From the IMG/VR virus record IMGVR_UViG_3300010389_000007, positions 20,835-84,834 of that record: a DNA stretch of 64,000 bases. One strand, 5' to 3'. The position numbers and the translations under genes were made by a program. Positions within the stretch are counted from its first letter, which is position 1; each line of letters begins with the position of its first letter. This stretch comes from a virus. This document shows positions 61,565-64,000 of this stretch, piece by piece. The notes under the pieces are model-generated. The model was not told the DNA's origin and ran no database searches. It saw nothing but the letters and a program-made list of their open reading frames with translations.

Positions 61565-61780
61565 TTAATCTTCAGGTTCTTCATCATCCATATCACCTTC
61601 AAATCTAAAGGCAATTATTTCATCTGGGATTACGTTTCCATCTTCATCATACATTTCAGGATGCAACTTAGCAACTTGTTGTGCCCAGGTGTGTTCTCTA
61701 TAGATCCACCCAGCTAAACTTCCAACAACTAATGACATCAACGCAAACATTACAGAAAAAACAAGAGTGATTGCTATCAT
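61565..61780 (-). CDS. Small membrane protein (71 aa)
   Basis: Residues ~3-27 (AITLVFSVMFALMSLVVGSL) form a membrane segment, followed by a cytoplasmic-like acidic tail (FRFEGDMDDEEPED). GGAG precedes the ATG. Role unknown. Confidence 0.65.
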   Translation of the reverse strand: MIAITLVFSVMFALMSLVVGSLAGWIYREHTWAQQVAKLHPEMYDEDGNVIPDEIIAFRFEGDMDDEEPED

Positions 61781-61793
61781 TGTCCTACTCCTT

Positions 61794-61940
61794 TTATTGA
61801 GACTTCCTTATATCAAAGGAAAAATTTAAGGAGATGGTCACTTCTCTTTTTAGGAAGGAAACCATCTTATCAAAACAGAATGAAAAAGTTTTCTTTCTGG
61901 GTTTCCTCCTTCTCAAAATAAGTTCAACTCCTCTGTTCAT
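61794..61940 (-). CDS. Small basic protein under a perfect late promoter (48 aa)
   Basis: MNRGVELILRRRKPRKKTFS opens a basic protein with an alternating strand-like rest (VTISLNFSFDIRKSQ). A perfect TATAAATA (61958-61965) lies 18 nt upstream, which favours a real gene over a non-coding leader. The longer in-frame start at 62015 would overlap glutaredoxin. There is no good ribosome-binding site, and the start lies in a hairpin. Confidence 0.5.
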   Translation of the reverse strand: MNRGVELILRRRKPRKKTFSFCFDKMVSFLKREVTISLNFSFDIRKSQ

Positions 61941-61948
61941 TTCAGAGG
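61930..61948 (-). other. Hairpin over the start codon of the small basic gene
   Basis: CCTCTG-N7-CAGAGG forms a 6-bp hairpin with the ATG (61940-61938) in the loop. It could limit translation. No T run follows. Confidence 0.4.
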
Positions 61949-61957
61949 GATCTGGAT

Positions 61958-61965
61958 TATTTATA
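61958..61965 (-). promoter_or_regulatory. T4-like late promoter TATAAATA
   Basis: An exact match on the minus strand, directly after the glutaredoxin stop codon, 18 nt before the ATG at 61940. Confidence 0.7.
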
Positions 61966-61969
61966 GAGG

Positions 61970-62218
61970 TCATAGAAGAGAATTTTCTGCAAGATACTTT
62001 ACAGTATCTGTACATCCTCCTAACTTAGTTGTTCCCATAATGACTTGTGGGAATGTGGATCCTTTTCCAAACTCTGCATAGAACTCTTCTCTGGTAAAAT
62101 CAGTTCCAAGTTCATATGCAACTGCTGGATATCCTTTTTTAATACTTAGATCCCCCAATATTGTTTTAATCTTATCACAATATGGGCAACCTTGTTTACT
62201 GTAAATTGTGAAATTCAT
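61970..62218 (-). CDS. Glutaredoxin (82 aa)
   Basis: The ATG at 62218 (MNFTIYSKQGCPYCDKIK) places the active-site CPYC at 11-14, which is standard for glutaredoxins; the longer frame adds an unlikely extension. GSTFPQVIMG carries the cis-proline motif and LGGCTD lies near the end. It can reduce ribonucleotide reductase or other disulfides. T4 encodes a similar protein, nrdC. Confidence 0.87.
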   Translation of the reverse strand: MNFTIYSKQGCPYCDKIKTILGDLSIKKGYPAVAYELGTDFTREEFYAEFGKGSTFPQVIMGTTKLGGCTDTVKYLAENSLL

Positions 62219-62222
62219 AGGT

Positions 62223-63479
62223 TTAAATTCTAACTGGATGTGGTCTACGTTTGTCTGATTTAATTGCACATAACCATGCAGTTGTTACTGCAATATTATC
62301 TTGCCACCAATTAGTTTCAAGTCTAAATTCTTGAAATCTAATATCAGTGTTTCTAATAAATTGTGCTTTGTCTCTCCTGGTGTAATACCAGAAACTATTC
62401 TCATTCCAAAAACTAACATGGGTTGGATCTTGCCATGCTCCTCTACCATCAGTAGAAGGAACTTCAATAAATGCCCAACCACCATCACAAAGAACTCTAT
62501 GGATCTCTTTCATTGATTTGATTGGATCCTTAAGGTGCTCAAGAACATGGCTAGCATTGATAACACCAACACTATTATCCTCTAGAGGAATGCCATCATT
62601 CAAATCACAAATAATATCAGCATCACACTGATCAATTGTTATATATCCAGGTCTTGGGAACAACCCTCCACCAATATCAACTTTCATCAGACCATTAAGA
62701 TCTGCATCCCTCTCAGCAAGTGCTTGTCCATATTGATGGAACAACTCAAAAGTCTTGATTTGAATGTTATCAATCCTTTGAGTTTGTGTATTGTTGTTGT
62801 CAGGAAGCCATCTATAGTAATAAAGAATCTTATCAATAAAGTGAAACTTAGTATTCAAATAAGATCTGATGACTAGTTCATGGTCATCACAGATATTTAA
62901 TTCAGGATTGTGCCCACCAATTTCATGGTAGAAACTGGTTCTCCATGCCCTCACATGATCTGGAGCATACCAGATAATACCAATACTATGAGCAGTTGCA
63001 GGGAAACTATTAATTTTCATAAAAGTTTCTCCCCTGAACTCAACCCATTCATTGGTCCATCCATTATCAGCATTCCAGGGGATCTTATATTGATCTCCCC
63101 TCATGTCATACTGAACCTCCTCACTAAAAGCAAAACCAACTTCAGGATCTTGGAACGCTTGATTGAGTTCCTCAAGACAATCTAATGTGAGTAGGTCATC
63201 ATGATCCACCTCAACAAGAACATCTCCCCTGCCTAAGAAGAAAGCTTTGTTCTTAATGAATCCAACATTTGGGTTTGTAATTCCAGTGTGAATTCTAACC
63301 CTATCATCATCTTTAATTTCTTGAGGGATATGATGTGGTTTACAATCACCATTCAAATACAAAACCCACTCCCAATTAGAGTAGGTCTGATCTCTGATTG
63401 TTTCATATAGTTCTAAAAGAAAGGGCATGTTCTTAGAACTATGCTCTGGTGTAATGATACTAAACTTGTGATTAATCAT
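62223..63479 (-). CDS. GT2 glycosyltransferase fused to methyltransferase (418 aa)
   Basis: The N-terminal ~230 residues are a family-2 glycosyltransferase: HKFSIITPEHSSKN, DVLVEVDHDDLL (metal-binding DxD) and EELNQAFQDP. The C-terminal ~170 residues are a class I SAM methyltransferase: VDIGGGLFPRPGYITIDQCD, NASHVLEHLKDP and EVPSTDGRGAW. The ATG at 63479 is preferred to a TTG at 63488. It could glycosylate and methylate a surface or tail component. A single protein with both steps is unusual. Confidence 0.82.
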   Translation of the reverse strand: MINHKFSIITPEHSSKNMPFLLELYETIRDQTYSNWEWVLYLNGDCKPHHIPQEIKDDDRVRIHTGITNPNVGFIKNKAFFLGRGDVLVEVDHDDLLTLDCLEELNQAFQDPEVGFAFSEEVQYDMRGDQYKIPWNADNGWTNEWVEFRGETFMKINSFPATAHSIGIIWYAPDHVRAWRTSFYHEIGGHNPELNICDDHELVIRSYLNTKFHFIDKILYYYRWLPDNNNTQTQRIDNIQIKTFELFHQYGQALAERDADLNGLMKVDIGGGLFPRPGYITIDQCDADIICDLNDGIPLEDNSVGVINASHVLEHLKDPIKSMKEIHRVLCDGGWAFIEVPSTDGRGAWQDPTHVSFWNENSFWYYTRRDKAQFIRNTDIRFQEFRLETNWWQDNIAVTTAWLCAIKSDKRRPHPVRI

Positions 63480-63480
63480 A

Positions 63481-63979
63481 TCAATCAAAAAAGAAAATGT
63501 GAAATAGTCTTGAGTCTTCTATGGTTTGTCCAAAGTATTCTGATGCAGCATGGATTTGTTTTGCATCAAATAATATTAGTCTGTTGAAAATATTTCCAAC
63601 AACATCTACCAGTCTAAATTTTGTACTGTCATAAAATCCACCAGAGAATGCTTGATCTGAATTAGGATCTGATTCTTGTCTTGCTCCACCCTCATGAGCA
63701 TAGAAAGAAGTACCACATTGGTAAGGAGCATTGGGTGTTAAGTATACCATACCTGCCCAAGTTTGTCCATCCCAATGATAAACTAAAGAATCTTGTGGAG
63801 TGCAGTATTGAAATCTACCACACATTCCATGAGACTCCCACTCAGTAATCTTATGTCCCATTATATTTTCAATTTCTCTTTTTGTACCAGGGACAAAATG
63901 CTGCTCTACAGTTCTTCTTCCCTTGTACCATTCTGATTGATCTTCATATTGTTGCTGCATAGCATATTCTCTTACAGCA
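63481..63979 (-). CDS. 2OG-Fe(II) oxygenase-like protein, truncated at the window edge
   Basis: The sequence has YHWDGQTW with the His-x-Asp pair, a beta-strand MVYLTPNAPYQCGTSFYAH, then LILFDAKQIHAASEYFG with the distal His and SRLFHIFFFD with Arg. The first residues (MCIRDS) of the longer open frame are adapter, not phage; real sequence begins at 63979, so the N-terminus is missing. It lies directly upstream of the glycosyltransferase with a 1-nt gap. Confidence 0.72.
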
Positions 63980-64000
63980 CTGTCTCTTATACACATCTCC
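63980..64000. other. Nextera transposon adapter sequence (artefact)
   Basis: CTGTCTCTTATACACATCT (63980-63998) is the 19-bp Nextera mosaic end, and the following CC continues into the i7 adapter. It is not biological. It shows that the assembly ends here and that the last gene is incomplete. Confidence 0.97.

Noticed and set aside
61794-62015. 73-residue longer frame for the small basic gene
   Set aside because: Runs into the glutaredoxin gene; the late promoter favours the ATG at 61940.

Overview
The window is a piece of a T4-like tailed phage of marine cyanobacteria (a Synechococcus or Prochlorococcus myovirus). The evidence is T4-type proteins (gp4, gp5, gp26, gp32, gp33, gp48, gp53, gp54-like, gp59) combined with cyanophage-associated genes (phoH, cobS, speD, thyX, a DUF1825 protein, 2OG-Fe(II) oxygenases, a DUF6433 protein). 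The DNA is A+T rich and genes are packed with 1-11 nt overlaps. The host genus cannot be told from this sequence. The last ~20 bases are a Nextera transposon adapter, so the right edge is a library artefact.

Layout. 1-5.3 kb: many very small minus-strand genes, six tRNA genes (Ala-UGC, Leu-UAG, Asn-GUU, Pro-UGG, Val-UAC, Ser-UGA) and a nucleotide-sugar 4,6-dehydratase-like gene. 5.3-8.7 kb: a CobS-like AAA ATPase and a large protein joining an HExxH motif to a von Willebrand A domain. 8.9-38.5 kb: a very large adhesin/tail-fibre region, all minus strand except one 2OG oxygenase gene. It holds three tandem paralogous small fibre proteins, a 2949-residue fibre with Ala/Tyr-rich and collagen-like repeats and an S74 chaperone, a second collagen-like fibre, three beta-helix-type proteins (one ending in a collar domain) and several small virion proteins. 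A three-gene set (beta-helix protein, ~115-residue protein, collagen-like fibre) occurs twice in the same order. 38.6-40.3 kb: a plus-strand alpha/beta-hydrolase gene flanked by coiled coils. 40.3 kb: a separate tRNA-Leu(UAA) unit with its own sigma70-like promoter. 40.7-51.1 kb: baseplate and tail genes on the minus strand, with a probable -1 frameshift at the end of gp26. 51.1-54.6 kb: gp4, a conserved protein, gp48 and gp53 on the plus strand. 54.6-63.5 kb: replication, transcription and metabolism genes on the minus strand (gp32, DUF1825, gp59, gp33, an exonuclease, phoH, thyX, speD, glutaredoxin, a glycosyltransferase-methyltransferase fusion), ending in a truncated oxygenase.

Regulation can be read directly in several places. 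T4-like late promoter octamers (TATAAATA, TCTAAATA, GATAAATA, AATAAATA) lie 17-35 nt upstream of many start codons. Sigma70-like promoters precede gp32, the HExxH/VWA gene, tRNA-Leu(UAA), the small-gene cluster near 60 kb and the plus-strand oxygenase. Three genes (start codons at 290, 1534 and 6447) share a -10 hexamer fused to an ATTAC-N3-GTAAT palindrome, which I propose is a phage promoter-operator. The gp54-like/gp26/gp5/hub genes and the plus-strand gp4/gp48/gp53 genes are probably made late to build the tail; gp32, gp59, gp33 and the exonuclease serve replication and late transcription; the fibre region sets host contact.
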